A DNA stretch of 64,000 nt from Pseudomonas sp. UBA4194 (GCF_002379585.1 NZ_DFUE01000071.1:38978-102977), one strand, 5' to 3'. Shown: positions 17,410 to 26,489, counted from the first letter of the stretch. Numbers and translations are program-made. The notes: generated from the letters alone by a model not told the origin.

Positions 17410-18105
17410 TCACGCGAGGGGCCGAGCCCCGACTCGCATGCTGAGTTGATCGATGCCGTCGATTCCGGCGGTGATGCAGTCACCGGGTTGTAGAGCGCCG
17501 ACGCCGGGCGGTGTTCCGGTCATGATCAGATCGCCGCTGTTGAGCTGCACCGACTGCGAGAGCCGGCTGATGATCTGCGCCACCGACCAGAACTGGCTCT
17601 GCAACGTGGCTTGCTGGCGCGGCACATCGTTGACGTGCAACCAGATAGCGCCCTCGTTGGGATGGCCCATCTGGCTGACCGGCGTGATCGGCGTGATCGG
17701 CGCCGAACCGTCGAACGCCTTTCCTGCCTCCCACGGCTGACCTGCCGCCATGGCCGCTTTCTGCAAGTCACGACGAGTCAGGTCCAGCCCGACGGCGTAG
17801 CCCCAGACGTGCTCGAGCGCCTGGTCTTCGGCGATACGCGTGCCGCCCTTGCCGATGGCCACCACCAGTTCCACTTCGTAGCAGAACTCTTCGGTCTGGG
17901 GCGGGAATGCCACGTCACCGTGTGCCTCGACCACGGAGCTGGCGGGCTTCATGAAATACCGGGCGAACTCACGCACCTGATCCTTGGCGTCACCCCAAGG
18001 GTAGTTGCGACCCAGGCAGAACACCCGGGCAATGGGGAAGCGCTGGTCGCTGCCGGTGATGGGCAGGCTGGGGGCCGGCATTGGGGTAAAAGCGAACTGC
18101 GTCAT
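17410..18105 (-). CDS. Fumarylacetoacetate hydrolase-fold protein
   Basis: 231-residue FAH-fold enzyme with the RVFCLGRNYPWGD opening (about 26-38), the metal-binding acid cluster in EFCYEVELVVAIGKGG (about 70-85) and the closing SGDLIMTGTPPGVGALQPGD (about 195-214). It is the size of fumarylpyruvate hydrolase and diketo-acid hydrolases, which cleave 2,4-diketo acids to pyruvate and a second acid. The frame extends upstream to 18321, but AAAAGGAG just before 18105 and the domain start fix this ATG. It follows the MFS gene after a 212-bp gap and precedes the SDR, so diketo-acid hydrolysis in sugar-acid breakdown is plausible. Confidence 0.87.
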   Translation of the reverse strand: MTQFAFTPMPAPSLPITGSDQRFPIARVFCLGRNYPWGDAKDQVREFARYFMKPASSVVEAHGDVAFPPQTEEFCYEVELVVAIGKGGTRIAEDQALEHVWGYAVGLDLTRRDLQKAAMAAGQPWEAGKAFDGSAPITPITPVSQMGHPNEGAIWLHVNDVPRQQATLQSQFWSVAQIISRLSQSVQLNSGDLIMTGTPPGVGALQPGDCITAGIDGIDQLSMRVGARPLA

Positions 18106-18317
18106 GGCGGATCTCCTTTTCTGCATTCGGCGCAGAAACCTCAGCCTACGGGCTGCTGCTCCCGAGGACTTGTAGATCTCAGGGGTGGGCTTGGACAAAT
18201 GCGGGTAATTTGCAGGTGTGGCGGTTTCGCCGAGGGCCGCATCGCGGGTAGAACCGGCCCCCGCAACAAGGCTGCGGGGTGGCAGATGCGCCATGGACCC
18301 CTCCACGGCGAGCGGAC
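18106..18317. other. Intercistronic gap with degenerate family-B repeat
   Basis: 212 bp between the MFS and FAH-fold genes. At about 18236-18270 it holds a diverged copy of the palindromic element (CGCATCGCGGGTAGAACC then GGCCCCCGCAAC). A strong SD for the hydrolase sits at its left end. No gene is seen. Confidence 0.6.
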
Positions 18318-19667
18318 TCACCGCGCTTGCAGGACGATCCGGTGCAAGCGTCCCAGCAGGAACGAGTAAGACAGGGTGCCGATCAACGCCACACCGCCGA
18401 TGAACCAGAATGCATAGGCGAACGACCCCGTGGTCTGCACGATGGCGCCGATCACGATGGGCGTGACAATGCCGCCGATGTTGGCTGCCAGGCTGGTGAC
18501 CCCACCGGTGAGTCCGATCAACTCCTTAGGCGCCACTTCCGACACCGCCGCCCATGAGGACGAGGCAATGCCCTGCGCGAAGAACGCCACGGTCAGGATG
18601 GCGATGCAGATCTCGTTGGAGTCAGTGAAGTTCACCAGCACGATGGACATGCCCAGCATCGAGCCCACCACCAGCGGCAGTTTGCGGGCGAAAGACAGCG
18701 ACACGCCGCGGCGGATCAAGGCATCGGAAACGATCCCCGCCAGCAGGATGCCCACCGTTGCGCCAATGAACGGCAGCACGGCAAAGATCCCTACCTTGAG
18801 GTTGGTCAGGTGCCGCTCTTCCATCAGGTAGGTGGGGAACCAGGTGAGGAAAAAGTACAGCGCCGAGGTGCTGGCGAACTTGCCGATGCAGATCGCCCAT
18901 ACCTGACGGTAGCGAAACAGCTCGGCAATCTGCCGCCAGTTGAAGCGGGTGCGTTCCTGGCTGGCCTTGACCAGGCCGCCGCCGTCTTCGATGTACTTGA
19001 GTTCTTCCTTGCTGACCTTCTTGCAGGACATTGGGTCGCGATAGAGAAACAACCACACCACACCGAAAATCACCCCGGCCGCACCCGTGCTGTAGAACAC
19101 GTGGCGCCAGTCATAGGTGGTCGCCAGCCACAGCAAGGCGCCGGTGAACAGCGCGGTGCCCAGGTATTGGCCGCACACATAGATGCTGCTGGCCATGCCG
19201 CGCTCGCGGGCGGGAAACCACACCGTGACCGCGCGGCTGTTGGCCGGGAATGCCGGTGCTTCCATGGCCCCCACCGCCAGACGCAGACCGAACAAGGTGG
19301 CAAAGCCGCTGGCCAGGCCTTGGCAGATGGTCACCGCCGACCATGAGATCAGGGAAACGCCGTAGGTGAACCGGGAGCCGAAACGGTCGGCGATGAAACC
19401 TGCCGGTACCAAGGCAAAGGCGTAGGTCCAGGCGAACGCCGAGAAGATCAGGCCCATCTGGATCTTGTCCAGGCCCAGGTCCTTGGCCATGAAGGGCGCG
19501 GCAATGGAGATATTAACGCGGTCGACGTAGTTGATGATGGTCGCGATCAACAGCAGCGACAGCATGAACCAGCGGCGACGGGTAGGAAGACGTTGCGGGA
19601 CGACCGCATCCGAAGTCGCGCCGACCGCGGACGCGGTAGCGGTTTCCGAGGGGTGAATGCTCGCCAT
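18318..19667 (-). CDS. MFS transporter, anion:cation symporter (ACS) family, sugar-acid type
   Basis: 449-residue transporter with twelve hydrophobic segments. The NYVDRVNISIAAPFMAKDLGLDKIQMGLIFSAFAWTYA region (about 45-85) is typical of the ACS family that includes GudP/GarP (glucarate/galactarate), DgoT (galactonate) and phthalate permeases. The frame reaches 19823; I take the ATG at 19667 because the N-terminal arm before helix 1 has normal length and GAGG lies upstream. It opens the minus-strand set MFS, FAH hydrolase, SDR, 2-hydroxyacid dehydrogenase and is divergent from an AraC regulator. This suggests uptake of the acid those enzymes degrade. Confidence 0.87.
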   Translation of the reverse strand: MASIHPSETATASAVGATSDAVVPQRLPTRRRWFMLSLLLIATIINYVDRVNISIAAPFMAKDLGLDKIQMGLIFSAFAWTYAFALVPAGFIADRFGSRFTYGVSLISWSAVTICQGLASGFATLFGLRLAVGAMEAPAFPANSRAVTVWFPARERGMASSIYVCGQYLGTALFTGALLWLATTYDWRHVFYSTGAAGVIFGVVWLFLYRDPMSCKKVSKEELKYIEDGGGLVKASQERTRFNWRQIAELFRYRQVWAICIGKFASTSALYFFLTWFPTYLMEERHLTNLKVGIFAVLPFIGATVGILLAGIVSDALIRRGVSLSFARKLPLVVGSMLGMSIVLVNFTDSNEICIAILTVAFFAQGIASSSWAAVSEVAPKELIGLTGGVTSLAANIGGIVTPIVIGAIVQTTGSFAYAFWFIGGVALIGTLSYSFLLGRLHRIVLQAR

Positions 19668-20058
19668 GGGAGGCCTCTTGTTATTGGAATTGTTATGAAA
19701 GATGTCGCGGTACCACGGCGCCAAGTTATCGTACAACCCATGAATTACAAGGATCTGCTTATACCGATTGAGTGCGCTATCGGGTCTCGACCATGAAAAG
19801 TTCAAAAACTCACCGATCAGCAAAACTCGTCGAAAGCGCAGGCCAGAATCGCTGGATTGACTGATTTAGAGGCCCTTGATGGATATCGCCTGGACCATCT
19901 TTTCTTGTACATCACCGTTGCGCCTCCCCGATGAAGATGACAACAGTCGTCGTACTATTGCGCAGGGACACCTTTGAAATCACAATCGCGATCACGCCAC
20001 GCGCCTGCCTTCCCCGGATGGGCGACCCGCCACCGCGTGTTCAGCTCAGGAGCCCTCC
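19668..20058. promoter_or_regulatory. Divergent promoter region between MFS and AraC-type genes
   Basis: 391 bp, lower in GC than its flanks, between two divergent genes. It must contain promoters for the transport/catabolic set and for the AraC regulator, and probably the regulator's sites. I found no perfect dyad or copies of the TGATTGCGCAATCA motif present at 22.6 kb, and no open frame worth calling. Confidence 0.5.
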
Positions 20059-20979
20059 ATGCCATCGCCGTCCCGTGTTCCCACCTTTGGCATGCAGCAG
20101 CGCAGCAAGCGTCCGGATTTCTATATTCGCGATGAGCAGGCCCGGCCAGCGGAGGTGCGACCCCATCGGCACGAGTATTTCCAGATTCAGGTCAACCTGG
20201 GCGGCGATACCGTGCAGCACCTGGGCAACGTGCAGCGCCAGTTCGCCCACCGCTCCGTGGCATTCATCCTCCCTCACCGCATTCATCTGATTCCTCATCC
20301 TCAGGATGGGCATTTTGTGGTGATCAACTTCGACCAGAAGTTTTTGCTGCCCCATCTTCAGTGTTCCCCGCTGGATCTGGAAGACGTGGCGATCTTCGAG
20401 GCGCCGGAGCTCTCACCTTTTCTGTTTCAACAGCATCTGGATTTCTGTCTGGACGACGAGTCGTTCAGCGAGGTGCTTCGACTGCTCGAGCGGATGCGCG
20501 GGCTGGACGCCCAGCGCGAGTTCGGTACGCGGGAGTACCTCAAGGGGTGCCTGCTGCAACTGATTGGCATCGTCTGCCAGTTGTATGCCGAGCCGCTCAA
20601 GACGCTGGCCGCGAGCAAGACCGCCCAGAGCGGTCGACGAGATGCCCTGGCGCGACTCAACGAGTACATGCGCAAGCACCTCGCTGACCCCGGCCTGACC
20701 TTGACCGAAGCGGCGGCGGCGACCTTCCTCTCACCGCACTACCTCACACACTGGTTGCGCAAGGAGACGGGCAAGAGCTTCAGCGAACTGGTACTGGACC
20801 GGCGCATGCACAGCGCCCGCAGCCTGCTGCTCAATGGCAGCAAGAGTGTCGGCGAGATTGCAGGGTTGTGCGGCTTTACCGACGAAGCCTATTTTTCCCG
20901 ACGCTTCCGGCAAGCCCATGGCGTGCCACCTGGTCAGTACCGCAAGCGGGAAAAATCCGCTGGGGTGGAGCCTAGTTAG
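20059..20979 (+). CDS. AraC-family transcriptional regulator
   Basis: 306 residues: an N-terminal cupin-like sensing domain (about 20-130, with RPHRHEYFQIQVNLGGD) and a C-terminal double helix-turn-helix domain (about 205-298, with TLTEAAAATFLSPHYLTHWLRKETGKSF and SVGEIAGLCGFTDEAYFSRRFRQAHGVPPGQYR). It is divergent from the MFS transporter gene, which makes it the likely activator of the MFS-FAH-SDR-dehydrogenase set. Effector unknown; a sugar acid is the natural guess. Its 3' end overlaps the convergent lipoprotein-like gene by 8 bp. Confidence 0.9.
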   Translation: MPSPSRVPTFGMQQRSKRPDFYIRDEQARPAEVRPHRHEYFQIQVNLGGDTVQHLGNVQRQFAHRSVAFILPHRIHLIPHPQDGHFVVINFDQKFLLPHLQCSPLDLEDVAIFEAPELSPFLFQQHLDFCLDDESFSEVLRLLERMRGLDAQREFGTREYLKGCLLQLIGIVCQLYAEPLKTLAASKTAQSGRRDALARLNEYMRKHLADPGLTLTEAAAATFLSPHYLTHWLRKETGKSFSELVLDRRMHSARSLLLNGSKSVGEIAGLCGFTDEAYFSRRFRQAHGVPPGQYRKREKSAGVEPS

Positions 20980-21310
20980 TGTCCGCAGCCTGGCCCTTGC
21001 GCTCCTGAATCATCTGCTCGCCGCTCTGCTGACGTTGTTGCTGGAGGGTATCGCCAGTGGCATCGGACGTGGATGGCGAGGTGCTGGGGTAAGTCGCCGG
21101 TGCCCGGTTGAGGCTGCCAGACGGTGTGCGAGTGGTATTGGCCTGCGGCTGATAGGTTGGGGTTGGCGCAGTGCTGCCCGTGCCTGATGAGGTGCCGTTA
21201 CTTGACGGGGCGGCATTGCTAAGACCGGGCGCAGCGCCAACGCCACAGGACGCCGCGAACAGCATACTGGCCAGGGCAGAGCATTTGAGGGCGTGGATAA
21301 GGGGTTTCAT
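20972..21310 (-). CDS. Small secreted low-complexity protein
   Basis: 112 residues with a signal peptide (about 1-27). A cysteine at 22 (FAASCGV) could be a lipobox cysteine, but Ala-X-Ala cleavage after GAA is as likely. The mature part is rich in Ser, Thr, Pro, Asn and Gln, with few charged residues until a Q/R/E-rich tail. No domain is recognised. GGAGG precedes the start. The gene overlaps the convergent AraC regulator gene by 8 bp. The biased composition suggests a disordered envelope protein; function unknown. Confidence 0.65.
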   Translation of the reverse strand: MKPLIHALKCSALASMLFAASCGVGAAPGLSNAAPSSNGTSSGTGSTAPTPTYQPQANTTRTPSGSLNRAPATYPSTSPSTSDATGDTLQQQRQQSGEQMIQERKGQAADTN

Positions 21311-21435
21311 CGAGAGAGCCTCCGGGTTGGCGAGCGTTGGGCAGTAATATCAATGAGCCAACGCCCGCTTGTTCGTTCCGCCTACTGGACTAGCGGACCG
21401 GTCTGCGTGATGAACCAAAACTCCTGAGCGCTGCA

Positions 21436-22596
21436 TTAAGGCCGCTTGCCGATCTCCATCTGCTGCGCCGTCCAGGGCTTCACCTGTTCGCTCAGCGACA
21501 GGCCCAGTCCTGGTCGGGTTGGCACCAGCATGCGTCCGTCACGGGTTTCCAGGCGTTCGTTGAACAGCGGCTCCAGCCATTCGAAATGCTCGACCCAGGG
21601 TTCGGTCGGGTAGGTAGCAGCCAGGTGCACGTGGAGTTCCATGGCGAAGTGTGGCGCCATCATCAGACCGGCGTGTTCGGCCATGGCGGCCACTTTCAGG
21701 AACGGGGTGATACCGCCGACGCGAGGTGCGTCAGGCATCAGGTAGTCGGCACCGCGCAGTTTGATGAATTCGGCATGCTCGGCCACGCTGGTTAGCATCT
21801 CGCCGGTGGCAATCGGCGTATCGAACTGTTGCGCCAGCGCGGCGTGGCCTTCGGCGTCGTAGCAATCCAGGGGTTCCTCGATCCATACCAGGTTGAAGTC
21901 TTCCAACTGCCGGCACATGCGCTGCGCGGTGGGCCGGTGCCACTGCTGGTTGGCATCGACCATCAGCGGGAACTGATCGCCCAAGTGCTTGCGCACGGTA
22001 TTGACGCGGTGCAGATCGAGCGCGCAATCGGGCTGGCCTACCTTGAGCTTGATGCCCCCTATGCCCTTCTCTCTGGACAGCTCGGTGTTTTTCAGCAGTT
22101 GATCCAGCGGGGTGTGCAGGAATCCGCCGGAGGTGTTGTAGCAGCGCACCGAATCCCGCTGGGCGCCAAGCAGGCGGGCCAGGGACAAATTGGCGCGTTT
22201 GGCCTTGAGGTCCCACAGGGCGACATCGAAGGCACCAATGGCTTGCGTGGCCAGGCCGCTGCGACCAACCGAAGCGCCGGCCCAGCACAGCTTGGTCCAG
22301 AGCTTGGCGATATCGCTGGGGTTCTCGTCGATCAGCGTCGGAGCGATTTCAACAGCATGAGCGAACTGGCCCGGCCCACCGGCGCGTTTGGAGTAGCTAA
22401 AGCCCAGACCTTGGTGCCCGTCTACTGTTTCTATCTCGACGAAAAGCATGGCGATTTCGGTCATCGGCTTCTGCCGCCCGGTGAGGACTTTGGCGTCGCT
22501 AATGGGGTTGGCCAGTGGCAGAAACACCGAGGACACCTTGATCCAGGCGATTCGGTCGTGGTCGGAGGATGGAAGGTTTTGTTGTTGTTCTTGCAT
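21436..22596 (-). CDS. Enolase-superfamily dehydratase, L-talarate/galactarate dehydratase type
   Basis: 386-residue mandelate-racemase-subgroup enzyme. K183 and K185 form the KxK motif (in GGIKLKVG), D214, E240 and E266 are the Mg ligands (MVDANQQW, WIEEPL, ATGEML) and H316 is the second base (MMAPHFAME). The spacing of these residues matches what I recall for Salmonella L-talarate/galactarate dehydratase, shifted by 12. Such enzymes remove water from a sugar acid to give a keto-deoxy acid. The start at 22596 has TAGGAG about 8 bases upstream; the open frame runs further to 22671 with no domain. Two copies of a palindromic operator lie just upstream, next to a LacI-family gene. Substrate assignment is tentative. 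Confidence 0.82.
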   Translation of the reverse strand: MQEQQQNLPSSDHDRIAWIKVSSVFLPLANPISDAKVLTGRQKPMTEIAMLFVEIETVDGHQGLGFSYSKRAGGPGQFAHAVEIAPTLIDENPSDIAKLWTKLCWAGASVGRSGLATQAIGAFDVALWDLKAKRANLSLARLLGAQRDSVRCYNTSGGFLHTPLDQLLKNTELSREKGIGGIKLKVGQPDCALDLHRVNTVRKHLGDQFPLMVDANQQWHRPTAQRMCRQLEDFNLVWIEEPLDCYDAEGHAALAQQFDTPIATGEMLTSVAEHAEFIKLRGADYLMPDAPRVGGITPFLKVAAMAEHAGLMMAPHFAMELHVHLAATYPTEPWVEHFEWLEPLFNERLETRDGRMLVPTRPGLGLSLSEQVKPWTAQQMEIGKRP

Positions 22597-22619
22597 GAAA
22601 CCGCTCCTATGGAGATAAA

Positions 22620-22666
22620 TGATTGCGCAACCAGTACCGCCGAAGCCTACACTGATTGCGCAATCA
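22620..22666. promoter_or_regulatory. Paired LacI-type operator upstream of the dehydratase
   Basis: A perfect 14-bp palindrome TGATTGCGCAATCA (22653-22666) and a one-mismatch copy TGATTGCGCAACCA (22620-22633), 33 bp apart, lie just upstream of the dehydratase start. The central CG and length are typical of LacI/GntR-type operators, and a LacI-family regulator is encoded immediately behind. Three helical turns between centres would suit cooperative binding. Function is inferred. Confidence 0.65.
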
Positions 22667-22678
22667 TGCAAACCCCAA

Positions 22679-22790
22679 CCTGTAGCAGCGGCGTAAGCCG
22701 CGTCATGGCCGCCAACGTTGTTTGGGACGGAGAAGGTGTGCGAATGGGGGATGAAGGGGGATAGGGACGCGGCTTACGCCGCTGCTACAG
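22679..22790. repeat. Inverted pair of REP-like palindromes (family C)
   Basis: Element GTAGCAGCGGCGTAAGCCGC at 22682-22701 and its reverse complement at about 22769-22788, on either side of about 65 bp. It lies between the dehydratase promoter and the end of the LacI-family gene. Single copies of the same element occur at 36315-36337 and 51133-51155. Confidence 0.8.
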
Positions 22791-22797
22791 GGGTGGG

Positions 22798-23841
22798 TTA
22801 GGTGCTTTGGCGGTCGATCATTTGGAAACCGGTGTCGATGCGCGCAGGTGGGTGGGAATCGGCGAGATGTTTGAAGCGGTTCAGAAGCACGTTGGCAACC
22901 TGGTCACCGATGGTGCTGCCATTGACCGAGACGGTGGACAGAGCAGGGAACACTTGCCCAGCGCTGCTCAGATCACCGAAGCCCATTACCGCCAGATCCT
23001 GCGGCACGCGCAGGCCTCGGCTAGCGGCTTCTGCCAATACGCCTTGAGCGATGGTGTCCGAACTGCACACCACGACCTGAGGTTGCCCTTTCTCCAACAG
23101 TTGCTGCAAACCCAGGCGTCCAGTGTGCAAAGTGGCGGGTGCCGGCAGGGTCTGGATAGGCACGCGTTCGACACCGTGTCGGTTCAGCTCTGCGATCAGG
23201 CTGGCGCAGCGGCGCAGGCCGCGGGGATCGTCCAGGGTAATGGCTGCGAAGCGTTGGTAACCCTTGGCGAGCAGGTGCCGTGCGATGGCCTGCCCTACTC
23301 CTTCATGGGAAAAGCCGACCTGCATGTCCAGTGGGTCATCGCTAAGGTCCCACGCCTCGACCACTGCAATACCGGTTTGCGCCAGGCGCAGGCGACTGGC
23401 CTCCGTATGCAGCGTGCCGGTCAGCACGATGCCATCGGGTCGACGACCCAGCACGGCCTCGAGCAACTTCTCTTCCTGTTTGGCGGAATAACCGGTCAAT
23501 CCCATGAGGGTCTGGTAGCCGTTTTCAGTCAAACGATCCATCAGGGCCTGGACAGTGTCGGCGAAGATCGAGTTGGCAATGGTCGGCACGAAGATGGCGA
23601 CCAGGCGACTCTTATTGCTGGCCAGGCTGCCGGCGAGCATGTTGGACACATAGCCGGTGCGACGCACCGCCTCCAACACTTTTTCCCGCGCCGCCTCACT
23701 GACGATCTCGGGCCGGTGCAGCGCGCGGGACACGGTGATAGGCGAGACCCCAGCGACTTTGGCGACATCGATCAGGGTCAAGCTGGCGGGCTTTTTGCCC
23801 ACGGCGGCGACATCTCCCGGTGGAGCGGATTTCTTGGGCAT
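22798..23841 (-). CDS. LacI-family transcriptional regulator
   Basis: 347 residues: an N-terminal helix-turn-helix (about 21-65, LTLIDVAKVAGVSPITVSRALHRPEIVS) followed by a periplasmic-binding-protein-like effector domain. The sequence resembles the GntR/gluconate branch (GYVSNMLAGSLASNKSRLVAIFVPTIANSIFADTVQAL). The start at 23841 follows the family N-terminus; the open frame continues to 23973. It is transcribed toward the dehydratase gene, which carries two palindromic operators, so repression of that gene released by a sugar acid is the simplest model. Confidence 0.9.
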   Translation of the reverse strand: MPKKSAPPGDVAAVGKKPASLTLIDVAKVAGVSPITVSRALHRPEIVSEAAREKVLEAVRRTGYVSNMLAGSLASNKSRLVAIFVPTIANSIFADTVQALMDRLTENGYQTLMGLTGYSAKQEEKLLEAVLGRRPDGIVLTGTLHTEASRLRLAQTGIAVVEAWDLSDDPLDMQVGFSHEGVGQAIARHLLAKGYQRFAAITLDDPRGLRRCASLIAELNRHGVERVPIQTLPAPATLHTGRLGLQQLLEKGQPQVVVCSSDTIAQGVLAEAASRGLRVPQDLAVMGFGDLSSAGQVFPALSTVSVNGSTIGDQVANVLLNRFKHLADSHPPARIDTGFQMIDRQST

Positions 23842-24027
23842 GGAAGTTCCGATGCGAGGGCTGCAGAAGCGCTGTAAAGCGATGTTCCAGATGCGCACAA
23901 ATCTAACAAAACCATGCTCCGGGTGCACGCCGAGGTTCGGAACTGTCCAGCCGCGAGATGCACTGCCAACCACATAGCGTCTGCGCCAGTGAGTCGCAGC
24001 GGGCGCTGCGACTCCAGGCTACTTGAT

Positions 24028-26220
24028 CTAGAAATCAATCGTCCCCGAAAACTTCACCAGCCGTGGCTCGCCCTGGGTCAGGTAGCCGCCGTTGGCCGAC
24101 GCCCAGTAGTTTTTGTCGGTGATGTTTTCCACGTTGACGCGCAAGGTCAGGTCTTTTTCCGAGACCTTGAATTTGTAGCGTGCGCCGGCATCGAAGCGGT
24201 TCCAGGTGGGCAGGCTGAGGTTGTTGGCCGGATCGGCGTATTGGCCGCCGGTGCGCAGCATGCGCGCGTTCAGAGCGGCGCCTTGCAGGCCTGGGATATC
24301 CCAGTCGACGCTGGCGTTGAGTTGGAAGGTCGGTACGCCCACAGCGTGGTTGCCGTCGTTGAGGCCGCCCGAAGTGTTCTTCAGCTCGGAGGTCATGCGT
24401 GTGCCGCCGGCCATCAGGCGCAGGCCTTCGATGGGTTCGCCGAACACGCTCAGCTCCAGACCCTTGTTGACCTGCTCGCCATCGCGCACGAACAGGTTGC
24501 CCTCGACGAAACCATCGGTGGGACGCTCGATGCGGAAAACGCCCAGATTGGCGCCGAAGCTTTGCAGATCCAGCTTGATGCCGGCTTCCAACTGCTTGGT
24601 ACGGCCTGGTGGGAAGACTTCACCAATGTTGAGGACGCCGCTGCCCGAAGCTGTTTCGCCCTGGTCCAGACCCTCGATGCGGTTGGCGTACAGCGACACG
24701 CTTTCGATCGGTTTGTAGACGATGCCATAGACCGGTGTGGTGATGCCTTCGTCATAAAGGTTGGTGCGACTGCCATCGTTGCTGTTGGCAACGCCGTTGA
24801 AGGTACCGCCGTCGTAGCTGTAATTCTCGACTCGCAGTTGCTGGCGGCGGATGCCGTAGGTCAGCAGCAGACTGTCGTCGAACAGGCCGACGGTGTCGGA
24901 GATGGCGATGCTGCGGTTGCGTACCTTGTTGGTCACGCCCGGATCGCCCATGTCCCCGCCGGTAAAATAGCCATCAGTGGGTTTAGGCAGTGACGGCGTG
25001 TTGTAGATATTGGTATTGCCAGGGTTCGGTCGGTAGAACACGTAGGCGTTTTCCTGCTCGGCCCACAGGGTGCTGGCGCTCAGAGCGACCTGGTGGCTGA
25101 TGGGCCCCGTCTGGAAGCGACCGTTGAGACCAGCGGCGAAGCTGGTGTTGTTTTCGTTGTGGGGGATTTCCGAACCGCTGATGGTGGCAGTGCCATCGTT
25201 GCCTACGAGGGCCGGCGTGCCGTAGACGCCGGTTTCGCGGGTGTGCTTGGCGCCGCCAGCCAGGTAGGCCGTCCAGTTTTCACTCAGATCATAATCGCCG
25301 CGGATCATGCCGAAGGTGTCTTCGGTTTCGGTGTAGGTCCAGTCCTGCCCGTAGTTGTGGTCGGCGTCGGGGGCAGTGGGAATGCGCGTGGCACTGCCCA
25401 ACTGTACGGTGTTGCGCAAGTGATTCACGCGTTGTTTCTGGTAGCCGAAATCGGTGGAGACGCGGAAGTCATCGCCGCGGTAGTCCAATCCGGCGACGAA
25501 CAGTTTGGTGCGTTGATCCTGGTCGTCAATGGCCGTTTCGCCTTCGCGCTGGCTGAGATTCAGGCGCGCGCCGAAACGGTTGTCCTCACCGAAGCGCTGG
25601 CCGAGGTCCAGATGTTCGCCAACACGCCCATCTGTACTGATGTCCTGGGTGTATCGCCGTGTCGGCGTGTCCCCTGCCCGCTTGGGCTGCAGGTTGACGC
25701 TGCCGCCCAGGCCCGAGCCGCTGGGACTGACACCGTTGATAAAGGCGTTGGGGCCTTTGAACACGTCTACCCGCTCGATAGCGTCGGTCGAAAGTATCTG
25801 CCGGGGCAATACGCCGTAGAGGCCGTTGTACGAAATGTCGTCACCACTCAAGGGAAGGCCACGAATGACGAAGACCTGCGCCTGATTGCCGAAGCCGAAT
25901 GACTGACGTACCGAGGGATCGTTGAGCAGCACATCGCCCACATCTTCGGCTTGCTGATCTTCGATGAGCTGGGCGGTGTAGCTGGTCATGGTGAACGGGA
26001 CATCCATGAAGTCCTGATTGCCCAGCATGCCCATCTGCCCACCACGCGCAACCTGACCGCCGGCGTATGAATCGGGCAAGGTATTCGAATTGGCTTTGAC
26101 CGTGTCGGCGTTGACATCCGTAGCGCCCAGCTCAACCACCGGATCGGCGGCATGCGCAAGGAAACTGATGGAGCAGCAGACCGCCAGAAGAGTCGGACGC
26201 GAAGGGAAGAGCAGAGCCAT
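24028..26220 (-). CDS. TonB-dependent siderophore receptor
   Basis: 730-residue outer-membrane receptor with a signal peptide (about 1-24, AHA-ADP), a plug domain (about 65-175: VPFTMTSYTAQLIEDQQAEDVGDVLLNDPSVR, FKGPNAFINGVSPSGSGLGGSVNLQPKRA) and a barrel ending in VKFSGTIDF. It has no STN domain, so it is a plain transporter rather than a signalling receptor. A candidate Fur-like sequence lies about 95 bp upstream of the start. No sigma factor, ABC permease or siderophore synthesis gene is adjacent. The plug sequence is of the ferric-siderophore type; the xenosiderophore it takes is unknown. Confidence 0.9.
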   Translation of the reverse strand: MALLFPSRPTLLAVCCSISFLAHAADPVVELGATDVNADTVKANSNTLPDSYAGGQVARGGQMGMLGNQDFMDVPFTMTSYTAQLIEDQQAEDVGDVLLNDPSVRQSFGFGNQAQVFVIRGLPLSGDDISYNGLYGVLPRQILSTDAIERVDVFKGPNAFINGVSPSGSGLGGSVNLQPKRAGDTPTRRYTQDISTDGRVGEHLDLGQRFGEDNRFGARLNLSQREGETAIDDQDQRTKLFVAGLDYRGDDFRVSTDFGYQKQRVNHLRNTVQLGSATRIPTAPDADHNYGQDWTYTETEDTFGMIRGDYDLSENWTAYLAGGAKHTRETGVYGTPALVGNDGTATISGSEIPHNENNTSFAAGLNGRFQTGPISHQVALSASTLWAEQENAYVFYRPNPGNTNIYNTPSLPKPTDGYFTGGDMGDPGVTNKVRNRSIAISDTVGLFDDSLLLTYGIRRQQLRVENYSYDGGTFNGVANSNDGSRTNLYDEGITTPVYGIVYKPIESVSLYANRIEGLDQGETASGSGVLNIGEVFPPGRTKQLEAGIKLDLQSFGANLGVFRIERPTDGFVEGNLFVRDGEQVNKGLELSVFGEPIEGLRLMAGGTRMTSELKNTSGGLNDGNHAVGVPTFQLNASVDWDIPGLQGAALNARMLRTGGQYADPANNLSLPTWNRFDAGARYKFKVSEKDLTLRVNVENITDKNYWASANGGYLTQGEPRLVKFSGTIDF

Positions 26221-26305
26221 GATGCGTTACCTATGAGGGCATGACGGGTAAAGGTTCGATAGCCTCCCTGGCGATACGACTGATTCTCAGGCGCGGATAT
26301 TAGCA

Positions 26306-26340
26306 GGCGTGTTTGCAAATTGTTATCAGTCACTAACAAA
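26306..26340 (-). promoter_or_regulatory. Possible Fur-binding site
   Basis: On the minus strand the AT-rich segment reads GTGACTGATAACAATTTGCA. The GATAAC-AATTT part resembles half to two thirds of a Fur box, about 95 bp upstream of the TonB receptor start. It stands out from the GC-rich surroundings. It is a partial match only. Confidence 0.35.
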
Positions 26341-26489
26341 TTTTTCACATACTGTTACCGCGATCTGCCCCGCGCCGAATGCTCTGAACCGCCTCTTGCA
26401 GGCGAATCTTGGCAAATCGCCATGGGTGATGGGTGGGTCTGACTGAGTTACCCTTACAACTCTCAGGTGTTTGAACAAGGATCGAAACA

